NCBI RefSeq assembly: GCF_900215325.1
Contig: NZ_OCMS01000002.1
Span: 992,001 to 1,056,000, forward strand
DNA: 64,000 nucleotides
Source of the DNA: Fibrobacter sp. UWB16
GTDB lineage: Bacteria; Fibrobacterota; Fibrobacteria; Fibrobacterales; Fibrobacteraceae
Reading direction: 5' to 3'
Shown here: in pieces, positions 17,384 to 27,666 of the stretch
Layout: every line of letters begins with the position of its first letter
Numbering within the stretch: position 1 is the first letter of the stretch
Made by a program: the position numbers and the translations under genes
The notes under the pieces: generated by a model
What the model was told of the DNA's origin: nothing
Seen by the model: only the letters and a program-made list of their open reading frames with translations
Database searches by the model: none

Positions 17384-17400
17384 TTGGCATGGTATTTGCT
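17384..17400 (+). promoter_or_regulatory. Sigma-54-type promoter of grpE
   Basis: TTGGCAT-GGTAT-TTGCT with GG at 17386-17387 and GC at 17398-17399. No sigma-70 pair with good spacing is apparent, and no CIRCE element is present. Confidence 0.7.
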
Positions 17401-17466
17401 ATCTTTATATCGAAATTGTAAAACAGATGTCCGCACGGACAATTATTAAAGGAATATTGATATATC

Positions 17467-18156
17467 ATGGCTGAAGAAAAGAATCCGGAACAGAATATTG
17501 AACCGAACGATGCTGAACGTGCTCAATTTGAACAGGATGTGCTGAAAGCCGCCCAGGACGCAATGAATCTCGAAGCCAATGCCAATGCTTCGGCAGGCTC
17601 AGCAACCGACAATGCCAACGCCGAAAAGCCCGCTGACGTAGAAGGTCAAAATGCCGAAGCGCCAAAGGACGACGAAAAAGCCGCCGAACAGCCCGCAGCA
17701 CCTTCCGCCGAAGAAATTTTGAAACAGCAGCTCGCCGAATCCAACGATCGCTTCGTTCGTTTGATGGCTGAATTCGAAAACTTCCGCCGCCGTAATGCCA
17801 AGGAACAGCTTGAACTCATCGAAACCGCGAACGGCAAGCTTCTCGAAAAGCTCTCTGAAGTCCAGGACAATTTCGAACGTGCTTTCGCCAGCGAAAACAA
17901 AGCCAAGGATCTCGAAGCCTTCGAAAAAGGCATGCAGATGATTTACAACCAGTTCGCTAAGGTTCTCACGGACGCAGGCCTCGAACAAATCGACCCGACC
18001 GGCAAGGAATTCGACCCGAACCTCCACGAAGCTCTGATGCAGCAGCCCTCCGAAACCATCCCGGAAGGTCACGTCGTCACCGTATTCCAGAAGGGTTACA
18101 AGCTCAAGAACAAAATCTTGAAGACCGCAAAAGTCATCGTATCCTCCGGGAAATAA
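17467..18156 (+). CDS. grpE: Nucleotide exchange factor GrpE
   Basis: 229 residues. A long acidic and Ala-rich N-terminal segment (about 1-85) precedes the coiled coil (ESNDRFVRLMAEFENFRRR) and the C-terminal beta domain ending GYKLKNKILKTAKVIVSSGK, the family signature. It releases ADP from DnaK. The gene stands apart from dnaK-dnaJ, separated by a toxin-antitoxin pair and a GH43 gene, but shares with dnaK a sigma-54 promoter and a palindrome. RBS AAAGGA is present 13 bases upstream. The acidic N-terminal extension is longer than in E. coli GrpE. Confidence 0.95.
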   Translation: MAEEKNPEQNIEPNDAERAQFEQDVLKAAQDAMNLEANANASAGSATDNANAEKPADVEGQNAEAPKDDEKAAEQPAAPSAEEILKQQLAESNDRFVRLMAEFENFRRRNAKEQLELIETANGKLLEKLSEVQDNFERAFASENKAKDLEAFEKGMQMIYNQFAKVLTDAGLEQIDPTGKEFDPNLHEALMQQPSETIPEGHVVTVFQKGYKLKNKILKTAKVIVSSGK

Positions 18157-18177
18157 CCCCCATATCCCCCGCCTTTA

Positions 18178-18208
18178 TGCCCGCCACTCCCCCGTGAGCG
18201 GGCTTTTC
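18178..18208 (+). terminator. grpE terminator
   Basis: Stem GCCCGC / GCGGGC with a 13-base loop, followed by TTTTC. Confidence 0.75.
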
Positions 18209-18210
18209 TA

Positions 18211-18507
18211 TTATGCAGGAACAAAAGTTTTGATTTTCTCAAGTTCCTCTGCCAATTCAATTTTTAGATTGCGAATATCAATATCGTCTTGTAGCGAGAT
18301 GAAATAATCATCAGATACTCCAAAGAACTTGGCTAATCTTAAAGACGTATCGACAGTAATCCTTCTACGGTCATGAAGAATATCTTGAATCCTAGAAATG
18401 GGAACATTTATAGCCTGAGCGACCTTGTAAGCGGACAACCCCATAGGAATCAAAAATTCTTCGTTCAATATTTCTCCGATAGTCGGTGTTTCAATATGCT
18501 TGTTCAT
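18211..18507 (-). CDS. higA: HigA-type antitoxin
   Basis: 98 residues with the VapI/HigA layout: HIETPTIGEILNEEFLIPMGLSAYKVAQAINVPISRIQDILHDRRRITVDTSLRLAKFFG, a complete XRE helix-turn-helix that starts with the family-typical GEIL-EEFL-P-GLS segment. It binds the HigB toxin and represses the operon. It lies nine bases after higB. The pair sits between grpE and its partner dnaK and is oriented against them, so it looks like an insertion into the chaperone region. Confidence 0.92.
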   Translation of the reverse strand: MNKHIETPTIGEILNEEFLIPMGLSAYKVAQAINVPISRIQDILHDRRRITVDTSLRLAKFFGVSDDYFISLQDDIDIRNLKIELAEELEKIKTFVPA

Positions 18508-18516
18508 AACTAACTC

Positions 18517-18798
18517 CTAGTGGTAGTCTACAATTTCAACATTGTAAAAGTGACCATCATACATTCTAAAACATATACGCCATTGGTCATTTATGCGAAT
18601 AGAGTATTGCCCAATTCTATCTCCATGTAACTGTTCCAAACGATTGTTTGGCGGAATACGTAAATCATCAAGACATTTGGCATTATCTATCATCATTAAT
18701 TTTCTTAAAGCAACCTTTTGAATCGTGTTTGGCAATCGCCTTGAAAATTCCTGGTTATAGATGAGCTCTGAGTCTTTATCTGCAAAGCTTTTTATCAT
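18517..18798 (-). CDS. higB: HigB-type toxin (RelE superfamily)
   Basis: 93 residues with the canonical HigB pattern: MIKSFADKDSELIYN start, central NNRLEQLHGDRIGQYSIRINDQWRICFR and end YNVEIVDYH. HigB enzymes cleave mRNA on the ribosome. A good sigma-70 promoter (TTGACG-N17-TATATT) ends only five bases before the ATG, so the transcript should be leaderless or nearly so. No Shine-Dalgarno site is visible, in agreement. Confidence 0.92.
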   Translation of the reverse strand: MIKSFADKDSELIYNQEFSRRLPNTIQKVALRKLMMIDNAKCLDDLRIPPNNRLEQLHGDRIGQYSIRINDQWRICFRMYDGHFYNVEIVDYH

Positions 18799-18803
18799 AG
18801 TCT

Positions 18804-18832
18804 AATATACCTTTTTCATGTGTATACGTCAA
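18804..18832 (-). promoter_or_regulatory. higBA promoter
   Basis: TTGACG (18832-18827), 17-base spacer, TATATT (18809-18804). The surrounding CACCTACTTGACGTATACAC is repeated in inverted orientation near 18884-18903, a possible HigA operator pair. Confidence 0.75.
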
Positions 18833-19057
18833 GTAGGTGTATTTATTTTGGAATAGAATGTCTAAACATAGTTTGCACCCTACTTATATACACGCTTTTT
18901 TAAGGCTTTTGTCTCAATTTTTATTGGGTAAATGTTTTTTACAATCCTTCCCTTTTGATAAAATGACAATAGAGATTTACGCAAGCGATTAACCGCAAAC
19001 ATTTTCAGATATATCTTTGTTATTGGGTGTAGGAATTAACAAGGAATGGAGATCAAG

Positions 19058-21160
19058 ATGTTTGGTAAAAACCTAATCGTTTCTTCCGTATTGGCCTTGG
19101 CTTGTACGGGTTTCGCTCAGAAAATTGTAATCACGACGAACTATACGGCGGACCCGGCGCCCTATGTCCATGGGGATACGGTTTACCTGTACACGACCCA
19201 CGACGAGGACAATGCCGACGGGTTCATGATGTACGACTGGCTGTTGCATACTTCCACGGACATGGTCAACTGGACCAGTCACGGTGCCGTGGCAAGCCTG
19301 GGAGACATCAAGTGGAGCACAAAGACTAACGGGGCCTGGGCGGAACAGGTCATCGAGCGCGACGGCAAGTGGTTCATGTACGTCCCCATTCACGGCAATG
19401 GCATTTCCGTCTTGGTGGCGGACAGCCCTTATGGCCCTTTCAAGGAACCTTTGAACAAGGCGCTAGTCTGGCAGCGCGAGCACTGGAACGATATCGACCC
19501 TACCGTCTGGATTGACGACGACGGACAGGCCTACATGTACTGGGGCAACCCCGATTTGTACATGATCAAGTTGAATAAGGACATGATTAGTACTCAGGGG
19601 TCCATCGTCACCTACCCCAAAATCAAGGATTACCAAGAAGGCCCCTGGGTCTATAAGCACGGCGACCATTACTACATGACTTTCGCATCCACCTGCTGTG
19701 CCGAAGGTATCGGGTATGCCATGAGCGACAAGATTACGGGCCCCTGGACCTACAAGGGCGACATTATGCCGCATTCTTCGCGCAGTAACGGAAACCACCC
19801 GGGCATCATCGATTTCAAGGGAAAATCCTACGTTTTCGGCCTCAATTACGAACTTTGGCGTTACAAGTCCGAGAAAATGGGCCAGAAATACCAACACAAG
19901 GAGCGTCGTTCTGTCGGCCTTTCTGAAATGAAGTATAACGCCGACGGAACTATTCAAAAAATTGACTATTGGCCGGACAATGGCGTGACCCAGCTGGAAG
20001 ATTTCGACCCGTACAAGCGCGTGGAAGCGGAAACCATGTCGTGGGGCGAAGACGTGAGGGTCCGTAAGAGCGGTACCGCCGGCAATACGGTCATCACCAA
20101 TCTTTCCGAAGGAAAATACACCAAAATTAGCGGCGTGGAATTCGGCGATGCAGGCGCAGAAAGCTTCTCGGCGTCCGTTCTGAACGTCAAGAAGGCGTCG
20201 AGCATCACCGTCCGTCTGGACAAGGTGAACGGCGAAATTGTTGGCAAGGCGGAATTTAACGCTGATGGCCTTGTGACCGTGCCGCTCACAGGTGCCGTTG
20301 GCAAGCACGACGTATTCTTTGTATTTGAAGGCGACTTCGAAGCCGACTACTGGGAATTCGAGGACAGCAAGACAGCCATTCCGCAAAGCCCGTTCTGCAA
20401 GGAAAAACTCAAAGATGCAGAAGCCAAGTGTGATGTACCAGCCGTAGGTGCAAGCGTTGAAGGCCCCGCAAACTTCATCGACTTCGAAAACTATGACGTG
20501 GGCGGTGCCGGCAAGGCCTACTACGACATGGATTCCGAAAATCAAGGCAAGGAATACCGCGAAGATCGCGTGGACATCGTGAAAAACGGCGACGGCTTTG
20601 CCGTGGGCTACACGCAGAAGGGTGAATGGCTGGAATACACTGTGAACGTCGAAACTAGCGGAACCCTCCCCTTCGAACTTTCTTACGCAACAGGCATGGA
20701 AAGCGCAAGCGTACGATTCTTCATGGACAATGAACCCATCACCGATACACTCTCGCTTTCTGGAACCGATGACTTCGATACATACGCTACGTACAAAGGC
20801 AAAACGACCAAGGAACTCACCAAAGGCGAACACGTGCTCAAAGTCCTAATAACAAGCGATTACGTGAACCTCGACTGGATTGCCTTCGGTAAAATTGATG
20901 GCGATATTATGGACAAGCGCAATGGCACCACGGGCATCTTGCCGAAATTTGCTTCGGATGCTGCAAACGCTTTCGCAACGACCGCCGGCGAATACAAAGT
21001 CTTTGACTTGATGGGCAACATGCTTGGCAAAGTCCGCCTGAACGCCGGAGCTTCACTAACGGACATTAAGACGAGCCTCAAGATTGCTGGTTATCACAAC
21101 GGAGCTTATATCGTTCGCAACTCCGTCGGACAGACCTTTAGAGTTAACTTCGGAAAATAA
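19058..21160 (+). CDS. Secreted GH43 glycosidase with two CBM6-like modules
   Basis: About 700 residues from the ATG at 19058 (GGAG seven bases upstream); an ATG at 19046 is possible. Signal peptide MFGKNLIVSSVLALACTGFA. The five-blade GH43 domain (about 20-315) has the catalytic base Asp in TADPAPYVHGD, the second Asp in NDIDPTVW and the acid Glu in YQEGPWVY. Two beta-sandwich CBM6-like modules follow (about 325-445 and 470-610), the second starting FIDFENYD and ending YVNLDWIAFG. The final 70 residues, ending YIVRNSVGQTFRVNFGK, resemble a secretion tail. It probably removes arabinose or xylose from xylan outside the cell; the exact activity is not predicted. A terminator follows at 21214-21256. 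Confidence 0.9.
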   Translation: MFGKNLIVSSVLALACTGFAQKIVITTNYTADPAPYVHGDTVYLYTTHDEDNADGFMMYDWLLHTSTDMVNWTSHGAVASLGDIKWSTKTNGAWAEQVIERDGKWFMYVPIHGNGISVLVADSPYGPFKEPLNKALVWQREHWNDIDPTVWIDDDGQAYMYWGNPDLYMIKLNKDMISTQGSIVTYPKIKDYQEGPWVYKHGDHYYMTFASTCCAEGIGYAMSDKITGPWTYKGDIMPHSSRSNGNHPGIIDFKGKSYVFGLNYELWRYKSEKMGQKYQHKERRSVGLSEMKYNADGTIQKIDYWPDNGVTQLEDFDPYKRVEAETMSWGEDVRVRKSGTAGNTVITNLSEGKYTKISGVEFGDAGAESFSASVLNVKKASSITVRLDKVNGEIVGKAEFNADGLVTVPLTGAVGKHDVFFVFEGDFEADYWEFEDSKTAIPQSPFCKEKLKDAEAKCDVPAVGASVEGPANFIDFENYDVGGAGKAYYDMDSENQGKEYREDRVDIVKNGDGFAVGYTQKGEWLEYTVNVETSGTLPFELSYATGMESASVRFFMDNEPITDTLSLSGTDDFDTYATYKGKTTKELTKGEHVLKVLITSDYVNLDWIAFGKIDGDIMDKRNGTTGILPKFASDAANAFATTAGEYKVFDLMGNMLGKVRLNAGASLTDIKTSLKIAGYHNGAYIVRNSVGQTFRVNFGK

Positions 21161-21213
21161 GCTCACAAGACATTTCCGAGTCACCCCTATATAATATATC
21201 ACTGAATCTTTTC

Positions 21214-21256
21214 CGCCCTGCGGTTGTCTTGATGACGCTGTGGGGCGTTATTTTTT
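21214..21256 (+). terminator. Probable terminator after the GH43 gene
   Basis: GU-containing stem CGCCCTGCGG / CTGTGGGGCG with inner pairing, followed by TTATTTTTTG. Confidence 0.6.
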
Positions 21257-21296
21257 GAAACAGCCCTAAATTTGCCCGTTTTTAGCTCAAAAAAAA

Positions 21297-21313
21297 TGTT
21301 TCAGAACGAAACA
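21297..21313. promoter_or_regulatory. Palindrome shared by dnaK and grpE promoters
   Basis: Perfect arms TGTTTC and GAAACA around AGAAC. It starts 38 bp upstream of the dnaK -24 GG, matching the grpE arrangement within two bases. Confidence 0.6.
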
Positions 21314-21332
21314 AAAAGGGCGCTTTTCGGGG

Positions 21333-21350
21333 TTGGCACGGCTTTTGCTA
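21333..21350 (+). promoter_or_regulatory. Sigma-54 promoter of dnaK
   Basis: TTGGCAC-GGCTT-TTGCT, a full RpoN consensus with GG at 21335-21336 and GC at 21347-21348. The start is predicted near 21360, giving a leader of about 65 bases. Confidence 0.85.
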
Positions 21351-21413
21351 ATGTATCGGCGTAAAAAACTCCCCACTCAAACAAAAACACTGGGGATCAA
21401 GAATTTAAAATAG

Positions 21414-23327
<1,914 letters not shown>

Positions 23328-23350
23328 TTTCAACCTTCAAAAAACAAATA

Positions 23351-23386
23351 GGATTCGCCTCTCAAAAGGGGGCAATCCTTTTGTTG
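23351..23386 (+). terminator. Hairpin between dnaK and dnaJ
   Basis: Imperfect stem AGGATTCGCCTCTC / AGGGGGCAATCCTT followed by TTGTTG. Probably attenuates read-through into dnaJ. Confidence 0.55.
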
Positions 23387-23437
23387 TAAAATAACGATTT
23401 TTGATTTTTTATATGATGAGTTTGCCCGGAGGGCAAA

Positions 23438-24580
23438 ATGGCTGAAAAACGAGATTATTACGAAGTTTTGGGCGTCGGCAAGGACGCAAGTGCTGATGAG
23501 ATTAAGCACGCTTATAAGAAGCTTGCTATCAAGTACCATCCGGACAAGAACCCGGGCGACAAGGAAGCTGAAGAAAAGTTCAAGGAAGCTGCCGAAGCTT
23601 ACGACGTACTCTCTAATCCTGAAAAGCGCAAGAACTACGACCAGTTCGGCTTCAACGCTCCTGGTGGCGGTTTTGGCGGCGGCGGATTCAGTGGTGCCGG
23701 ATTCGACATCAACGATATCTTCAGCCAGTTTGGCGATATCTTTGGTGGCGGCTTTGGTTTCGGTGGCGGTGGCCGCAGAAGTTCTCGCAAGGCAGGTCCT
23801 CCGCGTGGTAACGACTTGCAGATCAAGGTGGCGCTCAGCTACAAGGAAATTTTCGAAGGTTGCACCAAGAAGGTTCGCTTAAAACGCTATACGCCGTGTA
23901 CGGAATGTAACGGCAAGGGCGGTACGAACGTCAAAACTTGCGATACCTGCCATGGCACGGGTCGTGTACGTCGTGTGTCCGGCGGATTTTTCCAGATGGT
24001 TTCCGAAAGCGTCTGCCCCACTTGCAGTGGCATGGGCGAAGTAATCGCTAATCCGTGCTCACATTGCCACGGCGAGGGCCGCGTACAGGAAACCGAAGAG
24101 ATTTCCATCAAGATTCCGGCGGGCGTAAGCGAAGGCCAGTACCTGAACCTCCGTGGCGAAGGCAACTGCGGTCCGCGTGGTGGCGCTTGCGGCGACTTGC
24201 TCGTCGTGATTGCCGAAAAACCGGACGATTTCTTCAGCCGTGAAGGCGACGACTTGCATTGCGAAGTCAAGGTTCCAGTCCACAAGCTGGTTCTTGGCGG
24301 TACGCAGCGCATCCCGACCATCAGCGGTGATGAAATCCAGATCAAGATTGCCGCTGGCACTCAGGCTGGCAGCGTTCTCCGTCTGCGCGATCAGGGCTTG
24401 TGGCCTCTCAAGAAACAGGGCGATCGCGGAAGCCTCTACGTACAAATTGGCGTAGACATTCCGAAGGACATTTCCCGCGAAGAGAAGGAGCTTTACCAGA
24501 AGCTCGCTGAACTCCGCAAGGACAAGGAAACTGCCCAAGAAGAAAGTTTTCTTGAACGGGTGAAAAATATCTTCAAGTAA
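23438..24580 (+). CDS. dnaJ: Chaperone DnaJ (Hsp40)
   Basis: 380 residues. J domain (1-70) with HPD in YHPDKNPGD, which stimulates DnaK ATPase. A Gly/Phe-rich linker (about 73-115) is followed by four zinc-finger repeats [24 protein letters not shown] and CSHCHGEG (about 150-215) and the C-terminal substrate-binding domains. RBS GGAGGG precedes the ATG. It works with DnaK and GrpE, completing the chaperone set in the window. A strong terminator follows. Confidence 0.98.
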   Translation: MAEKRDYYEVLGVGKDASADEIKHAYKKLAIKYHPDKNPGDKEAEEKFKEAAEAYDVLSNPEKRKNYDQFGFNAPGGGFGGGGFSGAGFDINDIFSQFGDIFGGGFGFGGGGRRSSRKAGPPRGNDLQIKVALSYKEIFEGCTKKVRLKRYTPCTECNGKGGTNVKTCDTCHGTGRVRRVSGGFFQMVSESVCPTCSGMGEVIANPCSHCHGEGRVQETEEISIKIPAGVSEGQYLNLRGEGNCGPRGGACGDLLVVIAEKPDDFFSREGDDLHCEVKVPVHKLVLGGTQRIPTISGDEIQIKIAAGTQAGSVLRLRDQGLWPLKKQGDRGSLYVQIGVDIPKDISREEKELYQKLAELRKDKETAQEESFLERVKNIFK

Positions 24581-24586
24581 AACAAC

Positions 24587-24614
24587 ATGTCATCCTGAGC
24601 GAAGTCGAAGGATC
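24587..24614. repeat. TGAGCGAAG-type intergenic repeat
   Basis: GTCATCCTGAGCGAAGTCG and AAGGATCCAG; a related copy lies at 53982-54010. This string is a common intergenic decoration in several bacterial phyla. Confidence 0.55.
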
Positions 24615-24622
24615 CAGTAATC

Positions 24623-24657
24623 TCCCGAACGTTCAAAAAAGCGTTCGGGATTTTTTT
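24623..24657 (+). terminator. dnaJ terminator
   Basis: Stem TCCCGAACG / CGTTCGGGA with a 10-base loop and a seven-T run. Confidence 0.9.
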
Positions 24658-24792
24658 ATAGTAACACATTTCCGCTCCTTAGGTGTTTAATAAGTAAAAG
24701 CTTAGAAAGCACATGCAAAATACGTCATTGCGAACGTCGCAGAAGCGCGGCAATCTCGAATAGCTTTTATGAATTTATTAAGGAGTCTGAAA

Positions 24793-25380
24793 TTGAAGTA
24801 CGTTATTTTGAATGCAAGCCCTCGCCCAAATAGCAATATCAGCCAAATGCTTGGGATAGTCCGCAATGAATTGTTAGCCTGTGGCGATAGAGTCCTTTAC
24901 GTTGATGTTTGCAAATTGCAATTCCGCCCATGCATCGGCTGCATGAAATGCCGTAGCACACATGATTGTGTTATGCCCGATGACGAAGCCAAACAAGTTC
25001 TGCAGCTCGTGCAAGATTGCGATGCTCTAATCGTGGGCTCGCCGTGCTATTGGGGTAATATGACGGGGCAACTCAAAATGCTTTTTGACCGCTGGGTTTA
25101 TGGCATGATGGACCATAGCGAAAGCGGCTATCCAATTCCGCTTCTCAAAGGCAAAAAAGCAGTCATTATCACCACGTGCTCTACCCCGTGGCCATTCAAC
25201 ATTCTCTTCAAACAATCCGAAGGGACTGTCCGCGCACTCAAGGAAGTTCTTTGCTGGAGCGGTTTCAAAATTGCAGGCGTGTTGCAAAAAGGTGGAACCC
25301 TCAAGAACAAAGAACTCACCTCACGCGAAATCGCCAAATGTCGTAGCTTCGCCAACAAGCTTCACCACAAGCATTCGTAA
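24793..25380 (+). CDS. NAD(P)H-dependent flavin reductase, iron-sulfur flavoprotein type
   Basis: 195 residues from a TTG start at 24793, chosen because AAGGAG lies seven bases upstream and the protein then starts with the family-typical KYVILNASPRPNSNI. A flavodoxin-like fold is indicated by the FMN phosphate loop ASPRPNSN and by GSPCYWGNMTGQLKMLFDR. Between them lies a compact cysteine motif C-X2-C-X2-C-X5-C (CIGCMKCRSTHDC), as in archaeal and clostridial iron-sulfur flavoproteins that bind a 4Fe-4S cluster next to FMN. It probably transfers electrons in anaerobic redox or oxygen-stress metabolism. It has no operon partner. Confidence 0.8.
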   Translation: MKYVILNASPRPNSNISQMLGIVRNELLACGDRVLYVDVCKLQFRPCIGCMKCRSTHDCVMPDDEAKQVLQLVQDCDALIVGSPCYWGNMTGQLKMLFDRWVYGMMDHSESGYPIPLLKGKKAVIITTCSTPWPFNILFKQSEGTVRALKEVLCWSGFKIAGVLQKGGTLKNKELTSREIAKCRSFANKLHHKHS

Positions 25381-25395
25381 AGTTCAAAGCTCCCC

Positions 25396-25428
25396 AAAAA
25401 GAGAATCCTCGCATTCGCGAGGATCTCT
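25396..25428 (-). terminator. Terminator of the GH30 gene (bidirectional)
   Basis: Stem GAGATCCTCGC / GCGAGGATTCTC, followed by TTTTT on the minus strand. Confidence 0.8.
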
Positions 25429-25433
25429 ATAAG

Positions 25434-27458
25434 TTATTTGAATTTCTTCTGATAAATAGCCTTTCCAGCGCTCTTGATTCGTACAATATACGGCGTTTTT
25501 GCCAAGTGCGCAACTGGCAAAACCGCAGAACCTTCAATGGAGCGACGCATCAGAAGCACGCCTTGCAAGTCGTGAATCGTGAGCTGTAGCGGCGCATTCC
25601 CGGACTGCGAGTACTTCCCGGACTGTGCGAGATTCCCCGACGCATTCCCTGCGTTCACTAGCAAGTCTCCCCCGCTTCTCATGACTGAGACTTTCCCAGC
25701 ACTTTGCGCGACTCTCGAAGCAATCCGCGTTGTGCCAGAATTCGGTTTCTCCGGTTCCACATACGGATGTTCCGGGTCATCGACAATGACCTTGATATCG
25801 ACCGTACTTTCGCAGCCATACGGATTCACATACGTTCCCGTGTAAACGCCGCTGCTCTGCCATTGCAAATTCTTGAAGCGCACTTCACGACCCAAGTAAT
25901 AAAAGTCATTCGGACCTTTCCAAGTCCAGCGTCCGCCGTCGTACGGATGCGGACCAATCACAAGAGAATCACCTGGATTTACCTTGACTTCGGTAGTCTC
26001 GTTCCAGCCACCATCGTGAATCTTGGCATATGGAATGATTGAGCTAGCTTCGCATACGCCACCGGTTGCATTTTCAATGACCATCGTAACGATGGATTGG
26101 GCACCCGCTGTGACCGTAATTGCATTGTTCGTAACGTCAATATCAGAATCGGCTTTGAGCGCTGCCGGGAGCGTAAAGCGATGGATTTTGGCCTTCTTGC
26201 CAATCGTTGCGAACTTGCTCAAGTCAAACGTGTATTTTGCATCGCTAGAGCCCGTATTCAGCACCACTAGCACAAGCGAACTGTCTTCGCGAATGGCAGC
26301 AAGCGTGTTGCTGTTGTCGCTATCGATAAAACGAGAACCCGGTCGAATAGCACGGCTAAACGCAGCATGCATATAGAATCGCGGCGCATAAGAGAATGTC
26401 TGCTTTTTGTGGTCTGCGATAATTGTGCGCCAATTCTCGGCAGGGTCTGAAAGTTGCCAATCGACCCAAGCGCTCGCATGCATATCGCGGAGGTCATGCA
26501 ATATCACATCCGCCATCCAAAGCGTAATTTCGAGACTTCCACTGCGGTGGAGCGGTCCCGATTCGGATTGCCAAACGCGCTTGTCGGCGGCAAAAGCTGC
26601 ATTATAAAGCTTGGCTCGGGAATCGTAGCCAGAATAGCTATGCGTATTCACTTGAAACATGTAAGAACGTGCTTCGGCACTGTAGCTATTGAAACGCGCC
26701 AAAGCATCGCCAATGTTCGATTCATCGGCAGCACTCACAGAAGTTGCAGGGAACAGATCTTTCGCTTTAAGAGCCTTGCCGAGTTCCACAATCATTTCAG
26801 ATTGCTTGTTCTTAAAGCCGCAACCTTCCTGGTCACCGTTAGCTTTCCACCAGCCTGCACTTGGCTCGTTGAACGGCTCAATCGTGCGGAATGTGATGCC
26901 CCATTCTTCCTTGAAGTGCTTAGCGACTTCGGAGAGGTAATCGGCGAAATCGTCAAAGTAATCGGACTTGAGATTGTCGGCACCATTGACTCCTCCCGAA
27001 ACACAACCGCTGTTTGTCATCCACCATGGTGGGGAATTCGAAAAAGCTTCGAAAATCGGATCTTTCGCCATTTTTGCAAGAGCAAAAGCAATGTTGCGCT
27101 GGTTCGGGTCCGCCGTCCAGTCGTAATCGCCTTTTTCCGTTGGCTTGTAGCCAGGAATCGCGGCTCCCCCATCGCCCTTGGTCAAATGGTTATGACCGGG
27201 CTGGTCGCCACCGCCGATATTGTAACGGAAAATATTATAGCCAAGACCCGTGTCCGGATCGGCCACTGCACCCAAAAGTTTCGTATAGTTTGCCTTGTCC
27301 CAACCACCGGCGAGTTCTGCCCACCAGCAAAGACTTGTACCCCAGCCTTCAAAAAGTTGGTATTTTTTGCCCGGGTCCACGACGACCTTCGTCTGGGCCT
27401 GTGCGGCGCCGCAAGCTAGCGCAGCGGCCGTTACAACAAAAATCAGTTTACTCTTCAA
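25434..27458 (-). CDS. Secreted GH30 glycanase (endo-beta-1,6-galactanase-like)
   Basis: 674 residues. Signal peptide MKSKLIFVVTAAALACGAAQA. The GH30 barrel plus beta-sandwich covers about 25-475, starting with YQLFEGWGTSLCWWAE, which is typical of subfamily 5 endo-beta-1,6-galactanases. The acid/base is Glu198 (EPFNEPSAGWW) and the nucleophile Glu299 (VWQSESGPLHR). An Ig-like module of about 95 residues follows, then a linker and a tail ending YIVRIKSAGKAIYQKKFK that resembles those of the other secreted enzymes here. It probably cuts side chains of arabinogalactan-type plant polymers. Substrate is inferred from subfamily resemblance only. Monocistronic. Confidence 0.88.
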   Translation of the reverse strand: MKSKLIFVVTAAALACGAAQAQTKVVVDPGKKYQLFEGWGTSLCWWAELAGGWDKANYTKLLGAVADPDTGLGYNIFRYNIGGGDQPGHNHLTKGDGGAAIPGYKPTEKGDYDWTADPNQRNIAFALAKMAKDPIFEAFSNSPPWWMTNSGCVSGGVNGADNLKSDYFDDFADYLSEVAKHFKEEWGITFRTIEPFNEPSAGWWKANGDQEGCGFKNKQSEMIVELGKALKAKDLFPATSVSAADESNIGDALARFNSYSAEARSYMFQVNTHSYSGYDSRAKLYNAAFAADKRVWQSESGPLHRSGSLEITLWMADVILHDLRDMHASAWVDWQLSDPAENWRTIIADHKKQTFSYAPRFYMHAAFSRAIRPGSRFIDSDNSNTLAAIREDSSLVLVVLNTGSSDAKYTFDLSKFATIGKKAKIHRFTLPAALKADSDIDVTNNAITVTAGAQSIVTMVIENATGGVCEASSIIPYAKIHDGGWNETTEVKVNPGDSLVIGPHPYDGGRWTWKGPNDFYYLGREVRFKNLQWQSSGVYTGTYVNPYGCESTVDIKVIVDDPEHPYVEPEKPNSGTTRIASRVAQSAGKVSVMRSGGDLLVNAGNASGNLAQSGKYSQSGNAPLQLTIHDLQGVLLMRRSIEGSAVLPVAHLAKTPYIVRIKSAGKAIYQKKFK

Positions 27459-27586
27459 TTTCTCAACCCCATGTCTTGGCGCATCTCAAAGTGCGCGGTT
27501 CTTTACTCTCTAAAAATCCATTATTTTACGGAAAAGCGGACACCCCAACACAAGAAATTATTGACGAATTGTCATTTTCCTGCGCA

Positions 27587-27627
27587 ATAGATAAAAAGAA
27601 TCCCGCTTCACTTAGTGAAGCGGGATC
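27587..27627 (-). terminator. Terminator of the Wzc-like kinase gene
   Basis: Stem TCCCGCTTCAC / GTGAAGCGGGA, followed on the minus strand by TTCTTTTTATC. Confidence 0.85.
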
Positions 27628-27666
27628 TTGTACTTCACGAGCATTGCCCGTTACTAAGATATATTG

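Noticed and set aside
17380-21400. CIRCE or sigma-32 element at the chaperone genes
   Set aside because: No TTAGCACTC-N9-GAGTGCTAA and no sigma-32-like pair could be found upstream of grpE or dnaK.
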